64,000 nucleotides of DNA from Pasteurellaceae bacterium Macca (GCA_023101485.1 LVZB01000001.1:1261399-1325398); one strand, 5' to 3'. Numbered from the stretch's first letter, positions 49,607 to 60,961 are shown. Program-made: numbers and translations. The notes: generated from the sequence alone by a model not told the origin.

Positions 49607-50662
49607 TTATTGCGAACACGCCACAATCACTTCAGCAACGCGTTTCGCCGCCAATGGTGCAGATTTTGCGTGGGCTTTTTCTGCCATATCAAGGAGTAAT
49701 TGACGATTTTCAACCAACGGCTTTAACGCATTAAAGAGATTCTCAACGGTAAATTCTGGCTGTTCTAAAATGATCGCTGCCCCTTCGTTGGCAAGATATT
49801 CGGCATTAAAAAATTGCTGACGATCTTTATGTTGGAACGGCACAAAAATTGCCGGTAAGCCTGCCGCTGCAATTTCGCAAACAGTTAATGCCCCCGAACG
49901 GCAGATCACTAAATCCGCCCATTGATAAGCAGATTGCATATCATCAATAAATTCACTGGCAATGCCGTTATTCGCTTGTTGATAGATTTCTGCGACCCCT
50001 TCTAATTTGCCTTTTCCGACTTGATGACTAACAAAAACCGCTTGACCAAACATTTCTGCCACTTTCGGCACAACTTGGTTAATCACCGCAGCCCCTTGGC
50101 TGCCCCCCATGACTAAAATATTGATAGGGTAACCACGCTCGGCAAAACGTTGCGCCGGTGGTGCAAGTTGGAAAAGATCTTGGCGAACCGGATTGCCCAC
50201 CACCTCAGCATCTGGAAACGCCGACGGGAATGCCTGTAAAGTACGGCGAGCAATTTTCGATAACCATTTATTGGTTAAACCTGCCACGGCATTTTGCTCA
50301 TGGAGAATAACCGGCACACCACACAATTTTGCTGCCACTCCACCCGGGCCTGATACATAGCCCCCCATGCCCAACACCGCATCGGGCTGATAGGCTTTGA
50401 TGATTTTTCGGGCTTGCATTACCGCTTTAAAAATTGCAAAGGGGGCTTTCAATAATACACCAATGCCTTTGCCCTTTAAGCCTGAAATCTGAATAAACTC
50501 AATCGGAATACCGTGCTTTGGCACGAGTTCCGCTTCCATACGATCCTTTGTACCTAACCAACGAATTTCCCAACCTTGTTGCTGTAATTCACGAGCAACG
50601 GCAATGGCTGGAAAGACGTGTCCGCCCGTTCCCCCTGCCATAACTAATAATTTTTTTGTCAT
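49607..50662 (-). CDS. murG: Lipid II synthase (UDP-GlcNAc transferase) MurG
   Basis: Adds GlcNAc to lipid I at the inner membrane. [19 protein letters not shown] is the glycine-rich acceptor loop, [13 protein letters not shown] and [12 protein letters not shown] follow, and [31 protein letters not shown] carries the UDP-binding residues. 351 residues, normal length. It is the last gene on the minus-strand cell-wall cluster here: murC, ddl and ftsQAZ, which usually follow, are absent; convergent rsmI lies beyond. It starts 11 bases after ftsW. Confidence 0.96.
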   Translation of the reverse strand: MTKKLLVMAGGTGGHVFPAIAVARELQQQGWEIRWLGTKDRMEAELVPKHGIPIEFIQISGLKGKGIGVLLKAPFAIFKAVMQARKIIKAYQPDAVLGMGGYVSGPGGVAAKLCGVPVILHEQNAVAGLTNKWLSKIARRTLQAFPSAFPDAEVVGNPVRQDLFQLAPPAQRFAERGYPINILVMGGSQGAAVINQVVPKVAEMFGQAVFVSHQVGKGKLEGVAEIYQQANNGIASEFIDDMQSAYQWADLVICRSGALTVCEIAAAGLPAIFVPFQHKDRQQFFNAEYLANEGAAIILEQPEFTVENLFNALKPLVENRQLLLDMAEKAHAKSAPLAAKRVAEVIVACSQ

Positions 50663-50673
50663 CTTAAAAAATC

Positions 50674-51858
50674 CTAATCTTCATTCAAATGTGCATGCCC
50701 AAGGCGTGCTAAACGATTTTCATGGTCGATACGCAATAAAACCGAGATGGCAATCGCCATAATCACTAAACTCGAACCACCATAACTAATTAACGGAAAG
50801 GTCAAACCTTTCGTTGGAAGTAACCCTGAAGCGACCCCTAAATTCACAAATCCTTGGAGAAAAATCCAAATCCCAATACCAAAAGCAAAATAGCCTTTAA
50901 AACGCTCTTCTAAAATCAACGCCTCTCGGCTAATTTTCAACGCCCGATAGGTTAAGGCGCAGAGCAAAAATATGATAAATAAGATTCCAATTAAACCGAA
51001 TTCTTCACCAATTACCGCCATCACAAAGTCGGTGTGGGCTTCGGGTAAATATTCCAGTTTCTGGACTGAATTCCCTAAGCCTCGCCCAATCCATTCGCCT
51101 TGTCCAAACGCCATTTGCGAGTTAGACAACTGGAAACCATCGCCATAGGCATCGGCAAAGGGGTCAAGGTAGGAAGTCACCCGTTTTAAACGGTATTCCG
51201 ACATCACCACTAAAAAGAAAAATGCGATCCCTGCGGAAATACCGATGATGATAAATTGTAAGAGCTTCGCCCCAGCGATAAATAAGAGAGCAAAAGCCAG
51301 CACAAAAAGCACCGCGGTACTCCCCAAATCAGGTTGGAGTAAGAGCAAACCGCTGAACATTAAAATCACCACCGTTGGACGCCAAAAACTGTACGTTTCT
51401 CGGCGCATCTCTTCAAACTTACTGTCATAGAACTTTGCGAAATAACAGATAATCGCCAGTTTAGCGAGCTCCGCCGGCTGAAAATTCAAAAGCCCTAAAG
51501 GAATCCAGCGAGTTGCGCCATTTACATTACGCCCAATCCCTGGAATCAACACGGCAACAAGCAGTATTAAGGAGATAAAAAAGAGCCAGGCATTATATTT
51601 TTCCCACTTCTCGCTTGGTATATTCACAAAGGCGGCACAAGCAAGTAACGATGCAAACACATAACCGGCATCACGTAGCGAAAAAAACAGGGGATCATTC
51701 GCATGGCGAGCAGCATAAGGCAACGATGCGGAAGTCACCATCATAAAACCAATCGCCAATAAGCTCATAAAAAGCCAAATTAAGGTGCGATCATAGAGGG
51801 CATTTTTCGGGGTCAGTTGCCCCCATTTTTGCCATAATTGGCTAAATTTTTCCCCCAT
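50674..51858 (-). CDS. ftsW: Septal peptidoglycan polymerase FtsW
   Basis: A SEDS-family membrane glycosyltransferase working with FtsI in septum synthesis. About 10 membrane helices; signature segments are [73 protein letters not shown] and the C-terminal [19 protein letters not shown]. At 394 residues it is complete. The stop is 11 bases before murG and the start overlaps the murD stop by one base. Confidence 0.96.
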   Translation of the reverse strand: MGEKFSQLWQKWGQLTPKNALYDRTLIWLFMSLLAIGFMMVTSASLPYAARHANDPLFFSLRDAGYVFASLLACAAFVNIPSEKWEKYNAWLFFISLILLVAVLIPGIGRNVNGATRWIPLGLLNFQPAELAKLAIICYFAKFYDSKFEEMRRETYSFWRPTVVILMFSGLLLLQPDLGSTAVLFVLAFALLFIAGAKLLQFIIIGISAGIAFFFLVVMSEYRLKRVTSYLDPFADAYGDGFQLSNSQMAFGQGEWIGRGLGNSVQKLEYLPEAHTDFVMAVIGEEFGLIGILFIIFLLCALTYRALKISREALILEERFKGYFAFGIGIWIFLQGFVNLGVASGLLPTKGLTFPLISYGGSSLVIMAIAISVLLRIDHENRLARLGHAHLNED

Positions 51859-53150
51859 TATTCGCCCCTTGCTAAGGCAACAAATTTATCGCCCCGCTCT
51901 TCAAAGTTTTTGAATTGGTCAAGGCTGGCACACGCTGGCGAGAGCAATACAATATCGCCAAGTACCAAATGAGGGCGAATTTCTGCCACGGCTTCTGCCA
52001 TTGTATTGACTAACACACTATTTGGGCTTAATTGTGCGAGGGCTGAACCATCTTTCCCAAAGCAGTAGCAAAAGATGTTGTCATGCTGAATAAAAGGCGT
52101 TAATTCAGAAAAATCAGCCCCTTTACCATCGCCACCGAGTAATAAATAGAGTTTATGCGGAATCTCTAAGCCATTTAATGCCGCCACCGTACTGCCCACA
52201 TTGGTGGCTTTGGAATCGTTGATCCAACGAATGCCATCTGTGGTAGGCACATCTTGGAAGCGGTGAGCTAAGCCACCATAGGTTTTCAACGCCTGAATAA
52301 TCCCTGCACGAGGCACGCCTGCCCCTTCGGCTAATGCCATTGCTGCAAGGGCATTCATTTCATTATGACGACCACGAATTTGCATCCCTTCAATCGCTAA
52401 CACTGGCTCGCCTTTTGCGACAAGCCAGCCGTTTTGAAGATAGTAATCAGCATCCTGCTCGGCAAACTTTTGTTGATTTTCGACCGCTTGATCCGGCAAT
52501 GTTTGGCTATCTTCGCCATTAACAATGATCTGTTCCGCCTGATGATAAATCACTAATTTCGCTTGGCGATAAGCCTCTAAGCTCTCGTAGCGATCCATAT
52601 GATCTTCACTCACATTTAACACAGTAGCCGATTTTGCTTTAAGGGAATAGGTTGTTTCAAGCTGAAAGCTCGACAGCTCCAACACAAATAATTCATAGTC
52701 TTGATCGAGCAAAGTCAGTGCTGGCACACCGATATTTCCCCCCATGCCCACTTTCACGCCCCCCTGTTTTGCCATTTCATAGACTAAGGAGGTTACGGTG
52801 CTTTTACCGTTTGAACCGGTAATGGCAATGATTGGCGCAGTCGCTTCACGGCAAAAGAGTTCAATATCCCCAACAATTTCCACACCGGCTTTCACCGCTT
52901 GCTGAATTTCAGGCGTTGCCATGGCAAGCCCCGGGCTAATCACAATTAAATCACTGCTCAACAGCCAATCTACGTTTAAGCCCCCCGTATGTAACGGCAC
53001 ATCCACTGGCAGTTGTTCTGCCCCAGCAGGATGTGAGCGAGTATCAATCACTCGCACTTGTGCCTGCTTACGGCGTAAAAATTCCACACAGGAAAGCCCT
53101 GTTTTGCCTAAGCCAATCACGGTGATGATTTTATGTTGGTAGTTGTGCAT
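51858..53150 (-). CDS. murD: UDP-MurNAc-L-Ala:D-Glu ligase MurD
   Basis: Adds D-glutamate to UDP-MurNAc-L-Ala. The ATP-site is AITGSNGKSTVTSLV, the DNP-containing Mur-ligase sites are GLAHRFQ and INDSKATNVGSTVAAL, then LLGGDGKGADF. 430 residues, normal. An in-frame uptake signal lies at about 52480. It is separated from mraY by 75 bases, which hold another uptake signal at 53184. Confidence 0.96.
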   Translation of the reverse strand: MHNYQHKIITVIGLGKTGLSCVEFLRRKQAQVRVIDTRSHPAGAEQLPVDVPLHTGGLNVDWLLSSDLIVISPGLAMATPEIQQAVKAGVEIVGDIELFCREATAPIIAITGSNGKSTVTSLVYEMAKQGGVKVGMGGNIGVPALTLLDQDYELFVLELSSFQLETTYSLKAKSATVLNVSEDHMDRYESLEAYRQAKLVIYHQAEQIIVNGEDSQTLPDQAVENQQKFAEQDADYYLQNGWLVAKGEPVLAIEGMQIRGRHNEMNALAAMALAEGAGVPRAGIIQALKTYGGLAHRFQDVPTTDGIRWINDSKATNVGSTVAALNGLEIPHKLYLLLGGDGKGADFSELTPFIQHDNIFCYCFGKDGSALAQLSPNSVLVNTMAEAVAEIRPHLVLGDIVLLSPACASLDQFKNFEERGDKFVALARGE

Positions 53151-53225
53151 CGTTATTCTCTTTTTGCAAAAAATATTAAAAATTTGACCGCTTGTAGGGG
53201 GCTTCTGCCCCCTTCCAAAGGGGAA

Positions 53226-54307
53226 TTAACGCAATTTTAAGGTCACTAAGCCGATTAACACGAGCATTAACGTGATGATCCAAAACCGCACAATAACACG
53301 GGGTTCTGGCCAGCCTTTGAGTTCAAAGTGATGATGAATCGGTGCCATACGGAAAATACGTTTCTGGCGGAGTTTATAAGAGCCAACTTGTAAAATCACG
53401 GATAAGGCTTCCACCACAAACACCCCCCCATGACCACTAAGAGCAATTCTTGGCGAACTAACACGGCAATCACGCCTAATGCGCCACCAAGGGAAAGCGA
53501 GCCCACATCCCCCATAAAGACTTGGGCAGGATAAGTGTTAAACCATAAGAAGCCTAAGCCTGCACCGACAATCGCAGTACATAAAATCACAAGCTCACCG
53601 CTGTATTTAATATAAGGAATATGCAGATATTGGGCGAAATTCACGTTCCCCGTTGCCCACGCAATCAAGGCAAATGCCCCAGCCACCATAATGATTGGCA
53701 CAATCGCAAGACCGTCTAAACCATCTGTTAAATTCACCGCATTACTTGTGCCGACAATCACGAAATAGGTTAAGACAATATAAAACAGACCAAGCTGTGG
53801 CATCACATCTTTGAAAAATGGCACGACAAGTTGTGTCGCCGCCGTATCTTTACCAATGGCATACATCGCAAAAGCGGACAATAACGCAATCACCGAGAGC
53901 CAAAAATATTTCCAACGAGCGATTAAGCCGTCCGTGCTTTTACGGGAAATTTTCCAATAATCATCCACAAAACCGACCACGCCGTAGCCCAATAGGATAA
54001 ACAGCACACACCACACATAAGGGTTACGCAGATCCGCCCACAGTAACGTGCTCACGGCAATGGAGAAGAGAATCATAATGCCCCCCATTGTCGGCGTACC
54101 CCGTTTTTTATAGTGGCTTTCAGGGCCGTCGTGGCGAACTTCCTGCCCAAATTTGAGAATTTGTAAGCGACGAATCACCGTTGGGCCAATCCATAAGCCA
54201 ATCATTAATGCCGTTAATAATGCCATAATGGAACGGAAAGTGATGTAGGACACCACATTAAACGCGGTGTTAAATTGCACCAAATATTCAGCTAACCACA
54301 CTAACAT
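53226..54307 (-). pseudogene. mraY: Phospho-N-acetylmuramoyl-pentapeptide transferase MraY, one-base frameshift
   Basis: Makes lipid I; essential. The first 292 residues ([10 protein letters not shown] to [10 protein letters not shown]) are in one frame and include [14 protein letters not shown]-like and [14 protein letters not shown] motifs with the catalytic Asp. The last 64 residues ([38 protein letters not shown]) are in another. The junction is a run of seven G on the coding strand (53423-53429); eight would rejoin [10 protein letters not shown]. The span is then exactly 360 codons plus stop, the E. coli length. As a null mraY would be lethal, a sequencing or assembly error in the homopolymer is the best explanation. 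Slippage is the alternative. Confidence 0.93.
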
Positions 54308-54317
54308 AAGCTAATTC

Positions 54318-55712
54318 CTAAAATGAAAGATGAAAAGAACGGCATAAGGAAGAGATCAACTCTTCCATTTTTTGGCTGCGAGAACCTTTTACCAGTAAGA
54401 CAAGCGGTCGATTTTCTGCCATTTTTTGCGAAATCAATGGGAAGAGAAAATCGTGCATAGCCGTTTTATCCGTGAAATGGTGGGCTTGATGTTGGCTAAT
54501 CACTTGGCTTTCTTTACCAAAGCTGACGATTAAATCTAACTCCGCATTGTGTGCAAAATCCGCCACTTCTTGATGGCGACTTGCACTCTCTTCCCCCAGT
54601 TCTGCCATATCGCCCACGGCAAAAATACGAAACGCGGGGTAATTTTTCAGCACAGCGATGGCGGACTTCATAGAATCGACATTGGCATTATAACTATCAT
54701 CAATAAACAGCACATTCTCACTTACTTGCACAGGGAATAACCGCCCTTTGACCTGAGAACGCTGTTCTAACCCGGCTTTAACGGCGTTGAGATCCGCCCC
54801 CACTGCCATGGCTAACGCCGTCGCAGCTAAGGCATTACTCACATTATGCGCGCCTAAATAAGGAAGATTGATCGCCACTTCCCCTTGTGGCGTGTGGAGA
54901 ATGAAATGCGAGCCGTTAAGTTGTAATTGCACCTCTTCTGCCCAATAATCGGCATAAGAATCTTTATCCGACCCGGTGTAGGAAAAAGATTGTAAGGAAT
55001 GTTCGCCAATCTCTTTTTGCCATTGAGGATAATAGTGAGCAAGATTAACAATCGCCGTGCCATTGGGGGATAAACCACGATAGATTTCGCCTTTTGCTTG
55101 GGCAACCCCAGCCAAAGAGCCAAAACCTTCTAAATGGGCAGCGGCAACATTATTGACTAGACAGGCATCAGGGCGCGTGATTTCGCTGGTATAGGCAATT
55201 TCGCCAATATGATTTGCCCCGAGTTCTATTACCGCATAGCGATATTTTTCCGTTAAGCGAAGTAGGGTTAATGGCACACCTAAGTCGTTGTTTAAATTGC
55301 CAAAAGTGTATAGCACTTGCTCTTCGCAAGCGGTCATTTTTTGTAAGATTTTTGCCGTCATCTCTTTGACGGTGGTTTTGCCCGATGAGCCCGTCATTGC
55401 CACGGTTTTCGGATTGAGCTTGGCTTTAAGCCACTTCGCCAATTCCCCCAACGCAAGGCGAGTATCTGCCACGATGATTTGTGGTACAGAAATAGGCATT
55501 TCACGCTCCACCACGACTGCCACACAACCCTGTGCAATGGCATTATCCAAGTAATCGTGGGCATCAAAATTCGCCCCTTTTAAAGCAAAAAATAGCCCAA
55601 ATTCGACCGCTTGTCGGGTATCGGTACTGACGTTTTCCACGGTAATATTCTCATCGCCGACGAGTTTAGCCTTGAGAATTTCCGCAATGTGTTTGGTGGT
55701 TAATGTAATCAT
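54318..55712 (-). CDS. murF: UDP-MurNAc-tripeptide:D-Ala-D-Ala ligase MurF
   Basis: Completes the pentapeptide precursor. The Mur-ligase ATP loop is MTGSSGKTTVKEMTA; NNDLGVPLTLLRL, VIELGANHIGEI and DDSYNANVDSMKSAI follow, with GDMAELGEES. 464 residues, normal length. Uptake signals lie inside at about 54399, 55326 and 55603. It ends 10 bases before mraY and begins 13 bases after a foreign phosphoethanolamine-transferase gene, so the dcw transcript runs through. Confidence 0.96.
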   Translation of the reverse strand: MITLTTKHIAEILKAKLVGDENITVENVSTDTRQAVEFGLFFALKGANFDAHDYLDNAIAQGCVAVVVEREMPISVPQIIVADTRLALGELAKWLKAKLNPKTVAMTGSSGKTTVKEMTAKILQKMTACEEQVLYTFGNLNNDLGVPLTLLRLTEKYRYAVIELGANHIGEIAYTSEITRPDACLVNNVAAAHLEGFGSLAGVAQAKGEIYRGLSPNGTAIVNLAHYYPQWQKEIGEHSLQSFSYTGSDKDSYADYWAEEVQLQLNGSHFILHTPQGEVAINLPYLGAHNVSNALAATALAMAVGADLNAVKAGLEQRSQVKGRLFPVQVSENVLFIDDSYNANVDSMKSAIAVLKNYPAFRIFAVGDMAELGEESASRHQEVADFAHNAELDLIVSFGKESQVISQHQAHHFTDKTAMHDFLFPLISQKMAENRPLVLLVKGSRSQKMEELISSLCRSFHLSF

Positions 55713-55725
55713 AACGAATATTAAA

Positions 55726-57306
55726 TTAATGTTCCTTTTGTGGATATTTAAATTCTACTTTGTCGCCTTTTACTTCTAAATAGCCAGAATTGCCACTTAA
55801 TAAATGCGCATTAATAACGCCTTCTTGGCATTGCGAAACAGGCATATTAAAGCCAAGTGTTTGGATAATAAAAGTCGAAACTTGTTGATGATATATGCGT
55901 AAACATTGTTCAAACGTTTGTTTTATTTTTTGTTGCAATTCGACATTCGGCGTATAAATCATTGTTGGCACTAAATAACTTGCTTCGTGTATTGTTCCTT
56001 GATTATAAACCGTTTGTGTAACATATTGCCCATGATCAGAAGTATAAATAAGTAACCAATCATCATTTGGTCGCTGTTTTAAATATTCATATACTTTTTG
56101 AATAAATAAATCTGTATTATAGATAGTACTATCATATTTATCTAATGCAGTATCACCTTTAAATATGCGTTCTTCATCGCTTAAATCCTTTGCATACGGA
56201 CCATGAGAACCACGTTGATGAAGTACAATAAAATGTTTTTTACCATCATCTAAATTTATTTTTTCTAAATAAGGGAGCAATTTATGATCATTCATACTTT
56301 CATAAACAGAAAAACCTTGTTCTGTTGGGAAAGTAACATGATCAATCCACGCTTTTCCCATTAGCCCTAAAATTTCCATTTCCCATTCTGGTTGGGAACT
56401 ATGATATTCCGTTGAAAATCCTTGTTTTTTTGCTAAATTAAATAAATTCGTATCACCTTTTGCAATTTGTTTTAAGCCATTTGGATAAGGAACGGCATTA
56501 AAAAATGCAGGTAGTGAAATTGCAGTGCCTAAACCCGCAGCATAAGTCTCTTTTACGATTGCTTCTGGCATTTTAATCATTGAATCAAGAAATGGGGTAG
56601 TTTGGCGATCATAACCAAACACATGCGCATTTTTAGCACTCAAGCTTTCACCTGTAATTAAAATAATATGTTTAATTTGAGGTTCAGAAATGGCTTTTGG
56701 CATTGGATATATATAATCTGCCACCTTACTTAATTTAAATAATTCGTAGGGAATAATTCGTCCGATAAAAGAGTGGAATGAATAGCTATTTGCTTTTAAT
56801 TTACTGTAATAAGGGCGAGGATTTAATCCAATATCATTATCTGTTTTAAATGAGCGAATACTCATATAACTCATTCCGATGAATAATAAAATATCCGCAA
56901 TAGGTGATGTTTTTACTCTAAAACGAGATAATGATAAGAAAAAGAGTATCTCTAATAATGCCCACAGTGAAGTTGCCCAAATTCTATCTAGCATAGTTAT
57001 GCCTGTCCGAGTTACTTCGGTAATTTCAGTGAACATAAGTAAATAATTAGTACTTGTTATCCACCCCTCATACACAGCATAGTGAATATTATTTAATAAA
57101 ACGCTGGTTGAAAAAAATATCACAATAATAATTCGTGTTATTTTATATTTAGCAAAATAAAATAATGAAACAACTACTAATAGTATAGCAAAAGTTTCAA
57201 TATACCGTACTGGCGCTGGAATATTAAAAATATAGCGATGTATTATTTCACTGAGAAATAATATACCCGTATAAAAAAAGAGAATACTAGTTGTTCTTTT
57301 AAACAT
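55726..57306 (-). CDS. Phosphoethanolamine transferase (sulfatase family), inserted in the cell-wall cluster
   Basis: A 526-residue inner-membrane enzyme with four or five N-terminal helices (residues about 5-150) and a periplasmic alkaline-phosphatase-fold domain. Recognisable are ILITGESLSAKNAHVFGYDRQTTP, the likely nucleophile Thr in AAGLGTAISLPAFFNAV, and the metal site LLIYTSDHGQYV. Such enzymes decorate lipid A or LPS sugars with phosphoethanolamine (EptA/EptB/CptA types); the acceptor here is not decided. I start at ATG 57306 after AGGAAATTTAAA. The gene is clearly AT-richer than murE and murF and lacks uptake signals, so it looks acquired. It is codirectional, 13 bases before murF and 23 after murE. 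Confidence 0.88.
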   Translation of the reverse strand: MFKRTTSILFFYTGILFLSEIIHRYIFNIPAPVRYIETFAILLVVVSLFYFAKYKITRIIIVIFFSTSVLLNNIHYAVYEGWITSTNYLLMFTEITEVTRTGITMLDRIWATSLWALLEILFFLSLSRFRVKTSPIADILLFIGMSYMSIRSFKTDNDIGLNPRPYYSKLKANSYSFHSFIGRIIPYELFKLSKVADYIYPMPKAISEPQIKHIILITGESLSAKNAHVFGYDRQTTPFLDSMIKMPEAIVKETYAAGLGTAISLPAFFNAVPYPNGLKQIAKGDTNLFNLAKKQGFSTEYHSSQPEWEMEILGLMGKAWIDHVTFPTEQGFSVYESMNDHKLLPYLEKINLDDGKKHFIVLHQRGSHGPYAKDLSDEERIFKGDTALDKYDSTIYNTDLFIQKVYEYLKQRPNDDWLLIYTSDHGQYVTQTVYNQGTIHEASYLVPTMIYTPNVELQQKIKQTFEQCLRIYHQQVSTFIIQTLGFNMPVSQCQEGVINAHLLSGNSGYLEVKGDKVEFKYPQKEH

Positions 57307-57329
57307 TTTAAATTTCCTATGGGTGGTAT

Positions 57330-58805
57330 TTAATCTAAAAACTTTCTTACCCATTCTTGATCAGAGAAGGGGTATTTTTTCGTGCCAATGATTTGATAAT
57401 CTTCATGACCTTTGCCGGCAATCAACACCACATCTTTGGCATCGGCTTGAGCAATGGCTTGTTCAATGGCGTATTGGCGAATGTGCATCTGCTGTACGCT
57501 TTTTGGCTTGCGAAAGCCTACCATAATGTCTGCCATAATTTTTTCGGGATCTTCGGTGCGGGGGTTATCATCGGTAACAATTACTTTATCCGCCCACTGT
57601 TCGGCAATCTGTGCCATGAGCAGACGCTTACCGCTATCTCGGTCGCCACCGCAACCAAAGACGCACCAAAGCTCCCCTTCGCAATGCAAGCGTGCCGCTT
57701 CTAAGGCTTTTTCAAGGGCATCGGGGGTGTGGGCATAATCGACAATCACCATCGGGGCGTGGACCTCATCATTCTCACTGACTAAGCACTCCATTCGCCC
57801 ACACACACCATTGAGTTGTGAAGCGGTGGCTAATAGGGTGTCAAAATCGTAGCCGAGGGCGAGTAATCCAGCAAAAGCGGTAAGGAGATTATGGACGTTA
57901 AACGCCCCAATTAAACGGCTTTTTAACTCGCCATTTCCCCAAGAAGAACGGAAGGTAATACTTGCCCCTTGGAGGGTAAAATCGACTTTTTCTGCCTGCA
58001 CAAAACGCGCCTGATTCAACACGTTTGCAGGATTCGCACTAATGGCAACGGCTTGGGGTAATTTTGCAAGCCACTGCTCACCGATTTCATCATCGGCATT
58101 GATCACTTGCTGTTGGCTCTTTAATTCACCAAAAAGACGGAATTTTGCCGCGGCGTACTCTTCCATAGTGTGATGATAATCAAGGTGATCTCGGCTTAAA
58201 TTGGTGAAAACGGCAAGATCAAAATCAAGGGCTTCAACCCGATGTTGCACTAAACCGTGGGAGCTGACTTCCATAGCACAAAAATCTGCCCCTTGGGCAA
58301 GGAAATCGGCGAGGTTACTTTGCACCTCAACAGCCGACCCGGTGGTATTGACGGCTTCAACCGTTTTACCATATAAACCGTTACCAATCGTCCCCATTAC
58401 CGCAGACGTTCCACCGAGGAGATTCCGCCATTGAGCAAAAAGTTGAGCGGTAGTGGTTTTGCCATTTGTACCGGTGATGCCCACGAGTTGTAATTTTTCA
58501 CTTGGTTTACCGTAAAACACACCGGCGATATGAGAAAGTTTTTCCCCGAGCTGTGGCACGAGAAGCACCACCCCTAGCGCAAATTCTTGATCAATTTTGA
58601 CCGCTTGTTCTGCCGTTTCGGCAAGGACTAATTTTGCCCCCTGTGCCAATGCGTTGGGAATAAATTGCCTACCATCAACGCTATGCCCCTTTAAGGCAAC
58701 AAACAGATCCCCCGATTGTACTTGACGGCTATCGAGAGTCATCTTATTGAGTAATAACTCACTCCAAGGAGCGAGTTCAGGAAAAAGAGCAACTAAGCGT
58801 TTCAT
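57330..58805 (-). CDS. murE: UDP-MurNAc-L-Ala-D-Glu:meso-DAP ligase MurE
   Basis: Adds meso-diaminopimelate. The ATP-loop is [18 protein letters not shown], the carbamylated-Lys region is [24 protein letters not shown], and the DAP-recognition motif DDNPRTEDP near residue 415 identifies the DAP type as expected for Gram-negatives. 491 residues, normal. An in-frame uptake signal lies at about 58598. It is followed by the phosphoethanolamine-transferase gene where murF should be. Confidence 0.96.
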   Translation of the reverse strand: MKRLVALFPELAPWSELLLNKMTLDSRQVQSGDLFVALKGHSVDGRQFIPNALAQGAKLVLAETAEQAVKIDQEFALGVVLLVPQLGEKLSHIAGVFYGKPSEKLQLVGITGTNGKTTTAQLFAQWRNLLGGTSAVMGTIGNGLYGKTVEAVNTTGSAVEVQSNLADFLAQGADFCAMEVSSHGLVQHRVEALDFDLAVFTNLSRDHLDYHHTMEEYAAAKFRLFGELKSQQQVINADDEIGEQWLAKLPQAVAISANPANVLNQARFVQAEKVDFTLQGASITFRSSWGNGELKSRLIGAFNVHNLLTAFAGLLALGYDFDTLLATASQLNGVCGRMECLVSENDEVHAPMVIVDYAHTPDALEKALEAARLHCEGELWCVFGCGGDRDSGKRLLMAQIAEQWADKVIVTDDNPRTEDPEKIMADIMVGFRKPKSVQQMHIRQYAIEQAIAQADAKDVVLIAGKGHEDYQIIGTKKYPFSDQEWVRKFLD

Positions 58806-58882
58806 TGTGTTACCTATGGATTTTTAATATTTAAGGAATCATCATATTCGCTAACAAGCGATCAAATTTTTACAAAATTTTG

Positions 58883-60961
58883 CTAATGAGCAGTTAAGTT
58901 ATCAGGTTTAATATTTTTTGCTTTAAGAGTATGCCCCATAATGCTTGAAAAGAGAGGTGCTGAAACCGCACCGCCGTAATAAGCCCCGGCTTTTGGTTCA
59001 TCAATCAGGACCACAAGGGCAAAACGAGGATCACTTGCGGGTGCAATGCCCGCAGTGTAGGCGATATATTTCTCTACATATTTCTCTTTTTTTAATTTTT
59101 TCGCCGTACCGGTTTTAATTGCCACACGATAACCGTCCACGGCAGCTCTTGCTCCCCCTTCGCCTTTTTGGGCGACGGATTCCATCATATGAACGACATC
59201 TCTGGTGATTTTTTCAGGAAGGACACGTTCACCAATGACTGGAGGATCAACTTTGGTAATGGAAAGTGGGCGATAAATCCCAAAACTCCCTAAGGTCGCA
59301 TAGGCTCTGGCTAATTGTAATGGGGTAACGTTTAAACCATAACCATAAGCCATGCTCGCCCGTTCAATATCTGACCAACGTTTACGATCACCATTACTGC
59401 CTCGCTGTTCGCCTAAACCTAAGCCGGTATCTTTACCAAAACCAACCTTGCTATAGGTATCCACCAATGCGGTAGAAGGCATTCTTAATGCCAAGCGACT
59501 CACGCCAATGTTACTGGATTTTTGCAAAATCCCTGTGAGGGTTAAACTTTCCCGCGGGGCAACGTCTTTAATGGTGTGACCATTTACCACAAAAGGGCGT
59601 GTGTTAATCACTTCATCACGATAAGTCACGCCATTTTGTAAGGCAGTCAGCACCACAAGAGGTTTTACCGTTGAGCCTGGCTCAAAAGTATCGGTAATGG
59701 CGCGGTTACGCGCAAGTTCGGCTTTAAATTCGCTCCTCCGATTGTTGGGGTTAAAGGACGGCGCATTCGCCATTGCTAGCACTTCCCCAGTATAAATATC
59801 AATGAGTACCGCCGTGCCGGACTCCGCTTTATTCTCAATTACAGATTTTTTAATTTCACGATAGACCATAGACTGTAATTCTTGGTCGATACTGAGCACA
59901 ATATCTTGCGGATCGTACTTTTTCTCGTGGCTGATTTGCTCAATCACATTCCCTCTGGCATCTTTACGGTATTTTTGGCGACCGTCTTTACCAATTAACA
60001 AGGAATCAAAGCTTTTTTCTAAGCCTTCTGTGCCTTTTTTATCGTCAATGTCAGTAAAGCCCACGAGTTGGGCAATTTCTTCCCCCATTGGGTAGAAACG
60101 GCGGAACTCACGGCGGATCACTAAGCCGTTGATTTTTAATTTCTTAGCATAATTAGCAATGGCCTCTGATTCATGACGTTCAATATATAAAAAACGTTGT
60201 TTTGCTGCTCTGTAGAGCTTTTCTAGTAATTTTTTATATTTTTGCCCCAGATGTTTTGCCAAATCTTGCAATTTTTCGCCTTCAAAATTGATCGCTGTTT
60301 TTTCTAACGCTAAAAAAGCAGAGTCAGGATTATGGCGAACCTTGGCACTGAGATCGACGGGGTTTAAATTAGTCGCTTGAGCTAAAAGATCCCAATAATC
60401 TTCACTATCAATATTAAATAGTGCGCGGGGATCGTAGGATCTTTTTTCCTTATTTTTATTCTCCACAAAGCTATTTACTGCGGATTGTAATTTACTCGCC
60501 GAAACGCCCATATCCATCGCCAATTTACGCCAGCGATTTTTATCTCGTTTCAGCAAGCTGTCGAAATACTCTTTAGGATCAATGGTAATGGAGTACATCG
60601 GCACGCTAACAGATAACATCTGCCCATTACGGTCAAGAATTTGACCACGGGTGAAATAATCGATCTCTTCACGCAGTGAGCGTTTATTTGCTTCTTTGAT
60701 GAGTTCATCGGATCGGGAAACTTGCAGTTCAAATGCCTTACCACCTAATGCATAGGCCGCCGCGATCACACATAAAAAGACAATAAAAAAACGCATCGGG
60801 ATATAACTGGCATCTTTTTTACCAAAATAGGGCAATATCCACGTATAAAGGCGTTGTGGCAACACTTTTTCAAGGAAACGCAAGAACCATTTCGACTCGT
60901 TTTCAAGGGGTGTGATGGGATCTGGCAACTTATTTTTACGCTTTTTCACTGAGGGTTTCAT
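58883..60961 (-). CDS. ftsI: Septal transpeptidase FtsI (PBP3), enlarged pedestal
   Basis: A class B penicillin-binding protein cross-linking septal peptidoglycan with FtsW. One membrane helix (about 57-74), then the pedestal, then the transpeptidase domain with SxxK at S430-K433 (EPGSTVKP), SSN at 482-484 and KTG at 616-618. At 692 residues it is about 100 longer than E. coli FtsI (588), whose active Ser is residue 307. The extra length is N-terminal: a charged cytoplasmic tail and a Lys-rich segment of the pedestal (about 132-260: [42 protein letters not shown]). It overlaps ftsL by 4 bases (ATGA). Confidence 0.95.
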   Translation of the reverse strand: MKPSVKKRKNKLPDPITPLENESKWFLRFLEKVLPQRLYTWILPYFGKKDASYIPMRFFIVFLCVIAAAYALGGKAFELQVSRSDELIKEANKRSLREEIDYFTRGQILDRNGQMLSVSVPMYSITIDPKEYFDSLLKRDKNRWRKLAMDMGVSASKLQSAVNSFVENKNKEKRSYDPRALFNIDSEDYWDLLAQATNLNPVDLSAKVRHNPDSAFLALEKTAINFEGEKLQDLAKHLGQKYKKLLEKLYRAAKQRFLYIERHESEAIANYAKKLKINGLVIRREFRRFYPMGEEIAQLVGFTDIDDKKGTEGLEKSFDSLLIGKDGRQKYRKDARGNVIEQISHEKKYDPQDIVLSIDQELQSMVYREIKKSVIENKAESGTAVLIDIYTGEVLAMANAPSFNPNNRRSEFKAELARNRAITDTFEPGSTVKPLVVLTALQNGVTYRDEVINTRPFVVNGHTIKDVAPRESLTLTGILQKSSNIGVSRLALRMPSTALVDTYSKVGFGKDTGLGLGEQRGSNGDRKRWSDIERASMAYGYGLNVTPLQLARAYATLGSFGIYRPLSITKVDPPVIGERVLPEKITRDVVHMMESVAQKGEGGARAAVDGYRVAIKTGTAKKLKKEKYVEKYIAYTAGIAPASDPRFALVVLIDEPKAGAYYGGAVSAPLFSSIMGHTLKAKNIKPDNLTAH

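Noticed and set aside
53226-53423. Separate 65-codon gene behind mraY
   Set aside because: It is the C-terminal part of mraY in the second frame; one extra G rejoins it.
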